The notes below the pieces were generated by a model, which did not search any database, had not been told where the DNA came from, and was given only the letters and a program-made list of their open reading frames with translations. From assembly GCF_001747895.1 (NCBI RefSeq), contig NZ_LNNB01000011.1, positions 1 to 33,837 of the forward strand: DNA of 33,837 nucleotides, in the 5' to 3' direction. Every line of letters starts with the position of its first letter. The stretch's first letter is position 1. Positions 7,497-14,836 of this stretch are shown one piece after another. Source of the stretch: Staphylococcus equorum. GTDB lineage: Bacteria > Bacillota > Bacilli > Staphylococcales > Staphylococcaceae. The position numbers and the translations under genes were made by a program.

Positions 7497-7525
7497 TTGA
7501 CATTCAATGTAGCGTAATATAAACT
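7497..7525 (+). promoter_or_regulatory. czr operon promoter (copy A)
   Basis: A perfect TTGACA (7497-7502), 17 bases and TAAACT (7520-7525) form a good housekeeping promoter 65 bases before the CzrA-like gene. Confidence 0.75.
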
Positions 7526-7533
7526 ATATATCT

Positions 7534-7560
7534 AAATGTGAGTATATGTTCATATATTTA
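7534..7560 (+). promoter_or_regulatory. Likely CzrA operator (copy A)
   Basis: Just after the expected transcription start lies the imperfect dyad ATGTGAGTATATGTTCAT with AT-rich flanks. The size and place suit an ArsR/CzrA-type 12-2-12 operator, which would block transcription until zinc or cobalt binds the repressor. Confidence 0.45.
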
Positions 7561-7589
7561 AATCGATATATTATATAGGAGTGAAATAA

Positions 7590-7925
7590 ATGAATGAAGA
7601 ACAGGAACCCGAAGAGTTGTTGAATGAAGGAGAACAATACTTAGATGAAGAGACGTTGTTTATTGTTTCGCAAACATTCAAAGCATTGAGTGATCCAACG
7701 AGAATTCGTATTTTGAACTTCCTGTGTTCAGGTGAACATGCTGTCAATGATATTGCGGAGAAATTAAACTTGAGCCAATCCAGTGTCTCCCACCAATTAC
7801 GTTTCTTAAAAAATTTAAGACTAGTCAAATATAGAAGAGCAGGAACAACGTTGTATTATTCGGAAAATGACGATCATGTTATTAATTTATTGAAGCAGGC
7901 AATTGAGCATGCTGAACATCATTAA
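7590..7925 (+). CDS. czrA: CzrA-like ArsR-family zinc/cobalt-sensing repressor
   Basis: This 111-residue protein has the winged helix-turn-helix of ArsR repressors, with the recognition helix at [16 protein letters not shown] (about residues 59-74). The helix-5 metal site of CzrA/SmtB proteins is present: D94, H96, H107 and H110. The CadC-type cysteine site (CxC near the N-terminus) is absent, so zinc or cobalt is the more likely inducer. The N-terminus is a few residues longer than in S. aureus CzrA. The ribosome binding site is AGGAGTG. It is 17 bases ahead of the CDF exporter gene and shares its promoter, the usual repressor-exporter operon. Base composition looks less AT-rich than the backbone, suggesting separate ancestry. 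Confidence 0.88.
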   Translation: MNEEQEPEELLNEGEQYLDEETLFIVSQTFKALSDPTRIRILNFLCSGEHAVNDIAEKLNLSQSSVSHQLRFLKNLRLVKYRRAGTTLYYSENDDHVINLLKQAIEHAEHH

Positions 7926-7942
7926 TCTAGGAGGAGCTTAGA

Positions 7943-8899
7943 ATGGGACACGATCATGGACATGACCATACGCATGGTGCAAATAAAAAGGTTTTATTGA
8001 TTAGCTTTATTATTATTACGTCATATATGATTGCTGAGGCCATAGGTGGATATCTTACTAATAGTCTTGCCTTGTTAGCAGATGCAGGTCATATGTTAAG
8101 TGACGCCATATCACTTGGAATTGCGCTACTCGCCTTTACACTTGGAGCAAAAGTTGCTAACCATAGTAAAACATATGGTTATAAGCGGTTTGAAATACTG
8201 GCGGCTGTTCTTAATGGATTGACACTCATCATCGTTGCACTTTTTATTTTTTATGAAGCAATCGGACGTTTTCAAAACCCACCTGAGGTTGCTTCAACCG
8301 GAATGTTAGTCATTGCTACAATTGGTTTGCTAGTCAACATCCTTGTTGCTTGGCTTATGATGCGCGGCGGAGATGTAGAAGAGAACTTGAATATGCGTGG
8401 AGCATACTTGCATGTGATTAGCGATATGCTTGGTTCCATTGGTGCGATTGCAGCTGCATTACTCATCATGTTCTTTGGCTGGGGCTGGGCAGATCCACTC
8501 GCAAGTGTCATTGTTGCCGCACTCGTGTTACGCAGTGGCTACTTTGTTACGAAAGCCGGGCTACATGTCTTGATGGAAGGGACCCCAGAAAATGTTGATA
8601 TGGACGATGTGGTTGAAACAATTCAAAATAAAAAAGACATTGAAGGTGTCCATGACTTGCACGTTTGGTCGATTACAAGCGGATTAAACGCACTGTCTTG
8701 CCACGCGGTTGTAGATGAACGAATATCAATTGCTGAAAGTGAACGATTGCTTCGTCAAATCGAACATGACCTTAAGCACCAAAATATTCACCATATGACG
8801 ATTCAATTAGAAACGCCTCATCATCTGCATGACAATTCGATCTTGTGTAAGGTGCAAGCTGAGTCATCTGGACATCACCATCATGAAAATGAATTGTAA
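7943..8899 (+). CDS. czrB: CDF-family Zn/Co/Cd efflux transporter (CzrB/CzcD-like)
   Basis: This 318-residue cation diffusion facilitator exports divalent metal in exchange for protons. The N-terminus is histidine-rich (GHDHGHDHTHG). Six membrane helices follow, with the transport site HMLSD in helix 2 (H50, D54) and HVISD in helix 5 (H157, D161); the His-Asp pairs fit zinc/cadmium selectivity. The cytoplasmic C-terminal domain (about residues 205-290) carries the metal-sensing ferredoxin-like fold, with VHDLHVWSI. A second histidine cluster (GHHHH) ends the protein. An AGGAGG site precedes the ATG. The protein is of normal length. Whether the best symbol is czrB, czcD or zitB depends on relatives; the function is clear. 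Confidence 0.92.
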   Translation: MGHDHGHDHTHGANKKVLLISFIIITSYMIAEAIGGYLTNSLALLADAGHMLSDAISLGIALLAFTLGAKVANHSKTYGYKRFEILAAVLNGLTLIIVALFIFYEAIGRFQNPPEVASTGMLVIATIGLLVNILVAWLMMRGGDVEENLNMRGAYLHVISDMLGSIGAIAAALLIMFFGWGWADPLASVIVAALVLRSGYFVTKAGLHVLMEGTPENVDMDDVVETIQNKKDIEGVHDLHVWSITSGLNALSCHAVVDERISIAESERLLRQIEHDLKHQNIHHMTIQLETPHHLHDNSILCKVQAESSGHHHHENEL

Positions 8900-9023
8900 T
8901 TGAATCAACAATAAAAATAGATATCATGTATTTGTGTTTTTTATTTCATGAAATTAATTATGGGTGGTTGTCTTAATATTAGGATAATCACTCTTATTTT
9001 ATTTTTTCTTTGGCTATTTAAAC

Positions 9024-9087
9024 GGTGCTATAACTAAGGGGTGAGGTAATGGTCTGCAAAGCTTTAATCGATACAATTCAGTGACCT
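9024..9087 (+). pseudogene. Decayed tRNA-Cys copy
   Basis: The sequence lines up with the intact tRNA-Cys 233 bases downstream: GGTG.TATA at the start, then AAGG, then the unchanged anticodon region GGTCTGCAAA (9051-9060, anticodon GCA at 9056-9058). The anticodon stem is mismatched, and the T-arm and 3' acceptor side are shortened and cannot pair. It is therefore a tRNA relic. Together with the promoter behind it, it forms the upstream half of a tandem duplication. Confidence 0.7.
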
Positions 9088-9155
9088 CTTTTACTTTTAT
9101 AAGTATCGAAATGACAAAATCGATAATAAATGATGATTATAATAATAAAAATTAC

Positions 9156-9218
9156 TTGACAAAAATCGACTACAGTTGTAATCTATGTATATGCCAGTAG
9201 ATTACAACTGTAGTCGAT
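9156..9218 (+). promoter_or_regulatory. CopY-type copper promoter 1, upstream of tRNA-Cys (copy A)
   Basis: TTGACA (9156-9161), 17 bases and TAATCT (9179-9184) form a promoter. It overlaps a perfect cop box TACAGTTGTA (9171-9180; consensus TACANNTGTA). A second, inverted box TACAACTGTA is at 9203-9212. Both boxes sit in a perfect 20-bp inverted repeat (9165-9184 and 9199-9218). Copper would release CopY and fire this promoter toward the tRNA-Cys gene, which starts about 66 bases after the expected start point. Confidence 0.8.
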
Positions 9219-9256
9219 AATGTGCGAGACCATAAATGCATTACTATAATTTATAT

Positions 9257-9327
9257 GGTGGTATAGCCAAGTGGGAAGGCAAAGGTCTGCAAAACCTTGA
9301 TCGCCGGTTCGAATCCGGTTACCACCT
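9257..9327 (+). tRNA. tRNA-Cys (GCA)
   Basis: This 71-nucleotide tRNA has a complete cloverleaf. The acceptor GGTGGTA pairs with TACCACC. The D-stem is GCC/GGC with GG in the loop. The anticodon stem AAGGT/ACCTT encloses loop CTGCAAA with anticodon GCA (9289-9291). The T-stem GCCGG/CCGGT encloses TTCGAAT. The discriminator is T, as cysteinyl-tRNA synthetase requires. CCA is not encoded (TCA follows). It lies between two copper-controlled promoters, upstream of copY, and no terminator follows before the second promoter. A tRNA on a plasmid of this size is unusual. Confidence 0.95.
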
Positions 9328-9409
9328 TCATTATGATTGATGTGAATGAACAGAATCGATAATAAATTGTAAAGGATAGTTATAACAATAGTGAAAGAGA
9401 AAAAGAGAC

Positions 9410-9437
9410 TTGACAAAATCGATTACAGTTGTAAACT
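9410..9437 (+). promoter_or_regulatory. CopY-type copper promoter 2, in front of copY (copy A)
   Basis: TTGACA (9410-9415), 16 bases and TAAACT (9432-9437), with the cop box TACAGTTGTA (9424-9433) over the spacer and -10. The segment from AATCGATAATAAAT (9354) through the box resembles the segment before promoter 1, so the two are duplicates. Confidence 0.82.
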
Positions 9438-9485
9438 ACTGTTATATGAGTCGATTATGCATGTAAATTAATGAGAGGTGAGATT

Positions 9486-9917
9486 ATGAACACAGAAGTA
9501 GATTCTAAAATTACAGATTCCGAATGGGAAATTATGCGTGTCGTATGGGCACAAGATTACGTTACGAGTAAAGAAATTAGAGAAGTTTTGAAGCAAAAGA
9601 AGGATTGGAAACCTGCGACTACCAAAACTTTTATTGGAAGACTTGTAAGAAAAGGAATGCTTCATACAGAATCAGAAGGAAATAAGTATGTTTATTCCAC
9701 TAATATAACTGAAAATGAATTTATCAAAAGTACCCTAAATGAAACTTTCAATAATATTTGTAATAAAGACGTTGGTAAAACAATAGTGGATTTAATTTCA
9801 AAATCAGCGCTGAGTTTTCAGGATATAGACAGATTGGAAAAAGTACTTGAAATGAAGAAAAAAGATGCTGTTGAAGAAGTTCCTTGCACATGTGTTCCTG
9901 GACAGTGTAATTGTTAG
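9486..9917 (+). CDS. copY: CopY-family copper-responsive repressor
   Basis: This 143-residue repressor belongs to the BlaI/MecI/CopY family. The N-terminal winged helix is about residues 8-80, with ITDSEWEIMRVVW and a recognition region near ATTKTFIGRLVRKG. The C-terminus ends in CTCVPGQCNC, the exact CxCx4CxC signature of CopY (C134, C136, C141, C143). There zinc keeps the repressor on DNA and Cu(I) displaces it. An ATG 15 bases upstream is open, but AGAGGTGA (9474-9481) is correctly spaced for the start at 9486. Three perfect TACANNTGTA boxes lie upstream. It is the first protein gene of the copY-copA-glutaredoxin unit. Confidence 0.93.
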   Translation: MNTEVDSKITDSEWEIMRVVWAQDYVTSKEIREVLKQKKDWKPATTKTFIGRLVRKGMLHTESEGNKYVYSTNITENEFIKSTLNETFNNICNKDVGKTIVDLISKSALSFQDIDRLEKVLEMKKKDAVEEVPCTCVPGQCNC

Positions 9918-10029
9918 GATTATAACACTTCATCATAACAATGCAATATCGTAGAAAATAGAAATATGAATAAAACACCCTTTAAAATATGAGGCTGAAC
10001 CAGATAATTCAAAAAGGAGATAAAAATGA

Positions 10030-12486
10030 ATGGCAAAAAAAACATTTAATATAGAAGGTATGACTTGTGCATCTTGTGTACAGACAGTTGAAAAAGCGAC
10101 CAAGAAATTGCCCGGCGTACAAGAATCTAATGTAAACTTAGCTACTGAAAAATTGAATATCAGTTTTGACGAGAATGCAGTATCCACACAAGATATTCAA
10201 AATGCTGTAGATAAGGCTGGGTATAAGGCGTTAACAGATGTGGAGCAGAAATCATTCGCTATAACTGGTATGACTTGTGCATCATGTGTTCAAACTGTTG
10301 AAAAAGCAACAAGAAAAATGGAGGGTGTCATTGCATCTAATGTAAATTTGGCTACAGAAAAACTGACAATCCAGTATGATCCGACAGTTATTTCTGTGTC
10401 CGACATTACTCAAGCAGTTTCAAATGCAGGATATGAAGCACATGAAGATTTGGAAACGTCAGATTCAGTCAATGAAGAAAAAGACAAAAAACAACAGAAA
10501 ATTAAATCCATATGGACACGATTTTTGGGTTCAACAATTTTCACTATTCCCTTGTTTTATATCGCGATGGGGCACATGTTAGGCTTACCACTGCCAGAAA
10601 TAATTGATCCAAAGGTGAATCCTGAATGGTTTTCACTAGTACAACTTATATTAACGATACCAGTTATGATTTATGGGTGGAAGTTCTTTACGGTAGGATA
10701 CAAGACGCTATTTAGGGGACATCCAAATATGGATTCTTTAGTTGCCTTAGGAACTAATGCGGCGTTCGTCTACAGTTTAGGGGCAACAATAGCGATTTGG
10801 TTTGGTCATACCAGTTATGCAGAAAATCTATATTATGAATCTGCAGCGGTAATCCTGACGCTAATTACACTAGGTAAATATCTTGAAGCTCGTTCTATGG
10901 GCAAAACATCGGCAGCAATTGAAAAACTGATGGGGTTGGCTCCAAAAACAGCAATGGTTGTGAGAAATGGAGAAGAAGTAGTAATCTCAGTTGAGGAAGT
11001 AGTGGCAGGTGATACTATAATCGTTAAACCTGGTGAAAAAATACCGGTTGACGGTGTTGTATTAGAAGGAATAACATCTATTGACGAATCCATGTTAACG
11101 GGAGAAAGTATACCTGTAGAAAAGAATACAGGCGATAATGTTATAGGTGCAAGTATCAATAAGAATGGTACTATCCGATATAAAGCAACCAAAGTAGGAA
11201 AGGATACAGCCTTATCACAAATTATTAAGTTGGTAGAAGATGCACAAGGCTCAAAAGCACCGATTGCTAAAATGGCTGATATTATTTCCGGATATTTTGT
11301 GCCGATCGTTATCGTGCTTGCTATTATTTCGGGTTCAGCCTGGTATTTCGGAGGAGAAACAGGACTCTTTGCTTTAACAATTGTTATTTCCATTTTAATT
11401 ATTGCATGCCCATGTGCGCTTGGTCTAGCAACGCCGACTGCAATTATGGTTGGTACTGGTAAGGGTGCAGAAAACGGTGTATTAATTAAGAGCGGTGGAG
11501 CACTTGAAACAACGAACAAAGTTCAAACGATTGTTTTTGATAAAACAGGTACAATTACCGAAGGTAAACCTAAAGTTACAGATATTATCACTGTAAACGG
11601 AATCTTAGAAACAGAATTATTACAACTAACAGCATCTGCTGAAAAAGGTTCTGAGCATCCGTTAGGTGAAGCAATTGTTAAGGGAGCAGAAGAAAAAGCA
11701 CTAGACTTTATGAAAACAGAAAACTTTAATGCTATCCCTGGACATGGAATTGAAGTAACTGTAGATGGCAAAGTAATACTAGCCGGAAACAGAAAATTAA
11801 TGGATGTACGTAATATTTCTTTAGATACGCTGGCAATTACATCAGATGAGCTAGCCGGTCAAGGAAAGACCCCTATGTACATTGCCATTAATAACCAAAT
11901 TGCGGGTATTATTGCAGTTGCTGATACAGTCAAGGAAAATAGTCTAAAAGCAATTGAAAAACTTCAAAAAATGGGAATCGAAGTAGCGATGATTACTGGA
12001 GACAATAAAGGTACAGCTGAGGCTATTGCCAAGCAAGTTGGAATTGATCGTGTGTTCAGTGAAGTATTACCAGAAGATAAAGCAAATGAAGTGAAAAAAC
12101 TCCAAGCAGAAGGTAAGAAAGTGGCTATGGTTGGAGATGGTATTAATGATGCACCAGCCCTTGCACAAGCAGATATAGGAATAGCTATTGGTTCAGGTAC
12201 GGATGTTGCCATGGAATCTGCAGACATTATATTAATGAGAAGTGATTTAATGGATGTTCCAACAGCCGTCGAATTAAGTAAGTCTACTATTCGAAATATC
12301 AAACAAAACTTATTCTGGGCATTTGGATATAACATATTGGGTATTCCGTTTGCCATGGGTATTTTCTATCTCCTTGGTGGACCATTGTTAAACCCAATGG
12401 TTGCTGGAGCTGCAATGGCCTTAAGCTCTGTTTCAGTATTATCAAATGCTTTGCGTTTAAAACGATTTAAACCGTCTGCTGTTTAA
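10030..12486 (+). CDS. copA: CopA Cu(I)-exporting P1B-type ATPase
   Basis: This 818-residue copper pump exports Cu(I) using ATP. Two N-terminal heavy-metal domains each carry GMTCASC (cysteines 13/16 and 83/86). The transport motif CPC is at 460-462, TGES at 357-360, the phosphorylated DKTGT at 504-508, SEHP near 541-544 and GDGINDAP at 702-709. Membrane-site residues in FGYN and ALSSVS near the end mark the copper subgroup. The ribosome binding site AGGAG (10015-10019) serves an ATG at 10030. A second ATG four bases earlier (10026) is out of frame and closes after seven codons, which might reduce or couple translation. Length and motifs are complete. Confidence 0.96.
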   Translation: MAKKTFNIEGMTCASCVQTVEKATKKLPGVQESNVNLATEKLNISFDENAVSTQDIQNAVDKAGYKALTDVEQKSFAITGMTCASCVQTVEKATRKMEGVIASNVNLATEKLTIQYDPTVISVSDITQAVSNAGYEAHEDLETSDSVNEEKDKKQQKIKSIWTRFLGSTIFTIPLFYIAMGHMLGLPLPEIIDPKVNPEWFSLVQLILTIPVMIYGWKFFTVGYKTLFRGHPNMDSLVALGTNAAFVYSLGATIAIWFGHTSYAENLYYESAAVILTLITLGKYLEARSMGKTSAAIEKLMGLAPKTAMVVRNGEEVVISVEEVVAGDTIIVKPGEKIPVDGVVLEGITSIDESMLTGESIPVEKNTGDNVIGASINKNGTIRYKATKVGKDTALSQIIKLVEDAQGSKAPIAKMADIISGYFVPIVIVLAIISGSAWYFGGETGLFALTIVISILIIACPCALGLATPTAIMVGTGKGAENGVLIKSGGALETTNKVQTIVFDKTGTITEGKPKVTDIITVNGILETELLQLTASAEKGSEHPLGEAIVKGAEEKALDFMKTENFNAIPGHGIEVTVDGKVILAGNRKLMDVRNISLDTLAITSDELAGQGKTPMYIAINNQIAGIIAVADTVKENSLKAIEKLQKMGIEVAMITGDNKGTAEAIAKQVGIDRVFSEVLPEDKANEVKKLQAEGKKVAMVGDGINDAPALAQADIGIAIGSGTDVAMESADIILMRSDLMDVPTAVELSKSTIRNIKQNLFWAFGYNILGIPFAMGIFYLLGGPLLNPMVAGAAMALSSVSVLSNALRLKRFKPSAV

Positions 12487-12504
12487 TAGGAAGGAGAGAT
12501 TAAA

Positions 12505-12789
12505 GTGGAAGATAAATTTGAACTTGAATTATATACTAGGCCCACATGTTCAGACTGCCAGGATGCGAAGAAGTATCTAAAATCTAATAGAATCCACTAT
12601 GCTGATAAAGATGTAAGCAAAAATCTCAGCTTAGAGGAAGATTTAAAGGAGATATCTGGGAATCGAATCGTTCCAATGTTTGCTTTTTATAAAAAAGGGT
12701 TAGTCGGCAAAAGAAAGCTAGTCAAATATTTTATTGGTTTTGAGAATAATAAAAATGAAATAGTGAGTATATTAAAAAAAAATCAGTAA
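12505..12789 (+). CDS. Glutaredoxin/NrdH-like protein in the copper operon
   Basis: This 94-residue protein has a thioredoxin-like fold. It starts with the strand ELELYTRPTC, has the redox motif CSDC (residues 15-18) at the head of the first helix, and a cis-proline segment RIVPMFAF (P57). The start is GTG with GGAAGGAGAG in front. It begins 18 bases after copA and ends before a terminator, so it belongs to the CopY-controlled unit. A reasonable inference is thiol repair or copper-site reduction during copper stress, or delivery of electrons to CopA/CopZ cysteines. Serine-aspartate between the cysteines differs from the usual CPYC or CVQC, so its redox potential may differ. Confidence 0.75.
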   Translation: MEDKFELELYTRPTCSDCQDAKKYLKSNRIHYADKDVSKNLSLEEDLKEISGNRIVPMFAFYKKGLVGKRKLVKYFIGFENNKNEIVSILKKNQ

Positions 12790-12890
12790 ATCTTTTCAGT
12801 ATAATTTTTAATTATCCTACCCCCAGAATGAAATTGAATTTACTTTAAGGAGGTGGTGTAAAAAGGGTTAGTAAAATGATACTACCCAGG

Positions 12891-12919
12891 TGCTATATCA
12901 AATAAGAGATAGCATTTTT
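12891..12919 (+). terminator. Terminator of the copY-copA transcript (copy A)
   Basis: TGCTATATC (12891-12899) and GAGATAGCA (12906-12914) form a stem with one mismatch, followed by five T's. It separates the CopY-controlled unit from copZ. A further small stem, GGGTTAGTA with TACTACCC, stands just upstream (12865-12887). Confidence 0.65.
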
Positions 12920-12933
12920 AAAACAAAACTATA

Positions 12934-12953
12934 TACCTTACGGGGGTAAGGTA
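12934..12953 (+). promoter_or_regulatory. CsoR-type copper operator before copZ (copy A)
   Basis: TACCTTAC, GGGG and GTAAGGTA form a perfect dyad with a G-rich centre, the form of CsoR operators in Firmicutes. No csoR gene lies on the plasmid, so a chromosomal CsoR would be the regulator (inference). Confidence 0.75.
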
Positions 12954-13001
12954 AGTAATGTTCATCAGTTAAAATTAATAAAAAATAAAGGAGGAATTTA
13001 T

Positions 13002-13211
13002 ATGCAACAAGTAACATTAAATGTACAAGGAATGACATGTGGATCTTGCGCCAATAAAGTTGAAGGACGTGTAGGTAAACTCACTGGAGTTGAATCTGTA
13101 AAAATCCACCTTTCTGAAGGAGCAGTGGATGTGAAATTCAATGAGAGTATAGTTGAATTAGAAGAAATCAAAACTGCCATTAAAGATACAGGTTACGAAG
13201 TTACGGCGTAA
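13002..13211 (+). CDS. copZ: CopZ copper chaperone
   Basis: This 69-residue single heavy-metal domain has GMTCGSC (cysteines 13 and 16 of the motif region) and ends GYEVTA, as CopZ proteins do. It carries Cu(I) in the cytoplasm to CopA or to the copper-sensing repressors. AAAGGAGG (12987-12994) precedes the ATG. Unlike copY and copA, it stands behind a terminator and a CsoR-type operator, so it is probably controlled separately. It is complete and typical. Confidence 0.94.
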   Translation: MQQVTLNVQGMTCGSCANKVEGRVGKLTGVESVKIHLSEGAVDVKFNESIVELEEIKTAIKDTGYEVTA

Positions 13212-13425
13212 TCTACCGAAAAATATGTAGAAAAATCATCTCGAAAGTCGAAACATTATTCTTATGAGCTGAAACAAAATTTTTCTTATTGAAGAACTCG
13301 AATATTAATGGATAAATTCTCACAAAATTGGAAACAGGAATAGGATTGAGGAAAAAATCTGAAATAGAGTTGTTCATCCTTGGCTGAATCATTTTGACGC
13401 TCGGTATATCGATAATGATCAAGGG
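13212..13425. other. Non-coding stretch after copZ (copy A)
   Basis: Several short open frames without starts are visible. One reads HPWLNHFDARYIDND and onward (about 13372-13480) and could be the tail of a lost gene, but I do not recognise it. No full gene is supported. Confidence 0.4.
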
Positions 13426-13586
13426 AAGGTGTCATTTTTGACGATAAATTGCATATATTTTAAGTGTTATTTTGCATAACCAACTTTAAAGCCTAGCTGT
13501 CTTTGTGAAAAGATTAGCTGGGTTTCTTAACTATAGTACAAATTATCGCCTAAATCAGTGCAAAATAACATCGAAAGTGACACCTT
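13426..13586. mobile_element. 161-bp element with 28-bp terminal inverted repeats (MITE-like)
   Basis: The ends 13426-13453 and 13559-13586 are inverted repeats with 22 of 28 matches, both beginning AAGGTGTCA and ending TTGCA. The interior is non-coding and holds a hairpin (AAAGCCTAGCTGTCTTT against AAAAGATTAGCTGGGTTT). I see no clear target-site duplication. It resembles the ends of an insertion sequence brought together by loss of the transposase gene. Confidence 0.5.
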
Positions 13587-13854
13587 ATTTTTTATCTGTT
13601 TGAGAGGAATTTGTCACAAATTTTGCTTGTTAAATTGCAGATAACTCAAATTTGTAACAAAAACATTCGTTTTTGACACAAAAACTCTTAATGAAAAACC
13701 AAGTGGTTTTGTGTATATATTTAAGTATCAAAACTTGTCTTATAATTAATGTATCATAAAAACCAAAAAATATGAGTTTATAGATTCTAACAGGTCCACT
13801 CATTTGTATCGAAAACACATCATACCTACAATGTATAAATGACTATAAATCAAA
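13587..13854. other. Non-coding AT-rich stretch (copy A)
   Basis: A stem with ACACAAAAAC (13676-13685) and GGTTTTGTGT (13705-13714) is the only clear structure. The last 40 bases, with GTATAAATGACTATAAATC, match the sequence before the terminator at 5575, so they belong to the repeated boundary block. No gene is supported. Confidence 0.45.
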
Positions 13855-13892
13855 AAATCACGAAATACTGTTAAATCAGTACTTCGTGATTT
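13855..13892. terminator. Bidirectional terminator next to dif-like site 2 (copy A)
   Basis: Arms 13855-13870 and 13877-13892 pair with one mismatch around the loop TTAAAT, with A's on one side and T's on the other. Loop and outer flanks are the same as at 5575-5612. It ends the minus-strand hydrolase transcript. Confidence 0.8.
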
Positions 13893-13920
13893 TTTTACAT
13901 AATAAAGTCTTATAGGCAGT
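13892..13920 (-). other. dif-like (XerC/XerD) site 2
   Basis: On the minus strand it reads ACTGCCTATAA, seven spacer bases, then TTATGTAAAAA. The left arm matches the Bacillus dif arm more closely than the other sites do. A TGTATATATTATACA dyad follows at 13926-13940, as behind the other two sites. Confidence 0.5.
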
Positions 13921-13950
13921 TAAATTGTATATATTATACATTTCTATTGA

Positions 13951-14772
13951 TTAATTATTAGAGCTATCAGAAAAGAATTCTGAAATTAACTTAAAAAACT
14001 GTTTTGGAGATTCCAGGTTAGCTAAATGTGTAGTATCAGGTATTATAACCTTTTTTACATAAGGGAGTTCTCTACTCATTAAATCAGAGATATCATGAAA
14101 ATCTTGAACGTCATATTCACCATTAATAACTAATACAGGTATTCGGATACTTTTTATTTGTAAGATATTATCTTCCGGCTCTATTTCCTCGTAAGGATAA
14201 TCTGGTTCAGGTTTAGTTAAAAATTGCATCTGCATATCAACAACTAATTTTTTCACTGTTGGATTGATATGTTCTGAGCTCCTATTTCTTAATATCCAAG
14301 TTTTATAGTTAAACTGTGCTGTTTCTTCTATTTTACCTTCTTGTAATAATTTTTCTTCTTCTTCTTCATATTTTTGTAGGAAAGACGAATCTTCCCATCC
14401 ACCTATAGCTGGAGACAAAAGCGCTAAACTTAGACACTTTTCTGAGTTCTCTAAATAAAAATCAATAGCTATTTTTCCACCAAATGAAGCTGCTAAAATA
14501 TGTGTACGTTTGATGTTTAGATGTATAAGTATTTCATTAATAATATTGCTATAAGAATAATTTCCTCCTGTAAAATCACTTAAGCCGAAACCAGGAAGGT
14601 CAACCCTAACTACTCGATATTTTTCTGATAATAAATGAAATTCTTTGTCCCACATACGTGAATCTGCAATTCCAGCATGAATTAATAATATATTTTCACC
14701 ATTACCTTTTGATTCAAAATAAATATTAGCGCCCGTGGCGTTATAAGTACCTTTAACTTCATTTATTTGCAT
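13951..14772 (-). CDS. Alpha/beta hydrolase
   Basis: This 273-residue serine hydrolase has the normal fold order. HAG (residues 32-34) supplies the oxyanion region. DLPGFGLSD follows at 58-66. The nucleophile elbow AASFGG carries S96, and D221 (in NGEYD) and H249 (in TTHLA) complete the triad. A charged helical lid with EEEEEKLL lies at about 135-150. The substrate is unknown. Plasmid-borne esterases of this kind include macrolide esterases, and an MFS pump lies on the same plasmid, but this link is speculation. GGAGG (14783-14787) precedes the ATG. It is flanked by dif-like sites 2 and 3, so it forms a one-gene cassette of about 950 bases. Confidence 0.85.
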   Translation of the reverse strand: MQINEVKGTYNATGANIYFESKGNGENILLIHAGIADSRMWDKEFHLLSEKYRVVRVDLPGFGLSDFTGGNYSYSNIINEILIHLNIKRTHILAASFGGKIAIDFYLENSEKCLSLALLSPAIGGWEDSSFLQKYEEEEEKLLQEGKIEETAQFNYKTWILRNRSSEHINPTVKKLVVDMQMQFLTKPEPDYPYEEIEPEDNILQIKSIRIPVLVINGEYDVQDFHDISDLMSRELPYVKKVIIPDTTHLANLESPKQFFKLISEFFSDSSNN

Positions 14773-14815
14773 AGTATACTAACCTCCGAATTATAGTCAT
14801 AATTAATGATTCCAA

Positions 14816-14834
14816 ATGAATATATAGTATTCAT
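14816..14834. promoter_or_regulatory. Dyad upstream of the hydrolase gene (copy A)
   Basis: ATGAATA (14816-14822) and TATTCAT (14828-14834) form a 7-bp inverted repeat upstream of the hydrolase gene. A TATAAT lies on the minus strand at 14790-14795. It could be a repressor site. Confidence 0.4.
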
Positions 14835-14836
14835 CA

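Noticed and set aside
7590..7925. ArsR-family gene as CadC or ArsR
   Set aside because: The N-terminal cysteines of CadC and the CVC of ArsR are missing, while the helix-5 His/Asp site of CzrA is complete.
9183..9416. Minus-strand open frame across the tRNA
   Set aside because: It contains the translated tRNA antisense, as is often seen in false gene calls at tRNA loci.
10833..11519. Long minus-strand open frame of 228 codons within copA
   Set aside because: It is the antisense of a conserved copA region and its composition (S, P, T, I) is typical of shadow frames.
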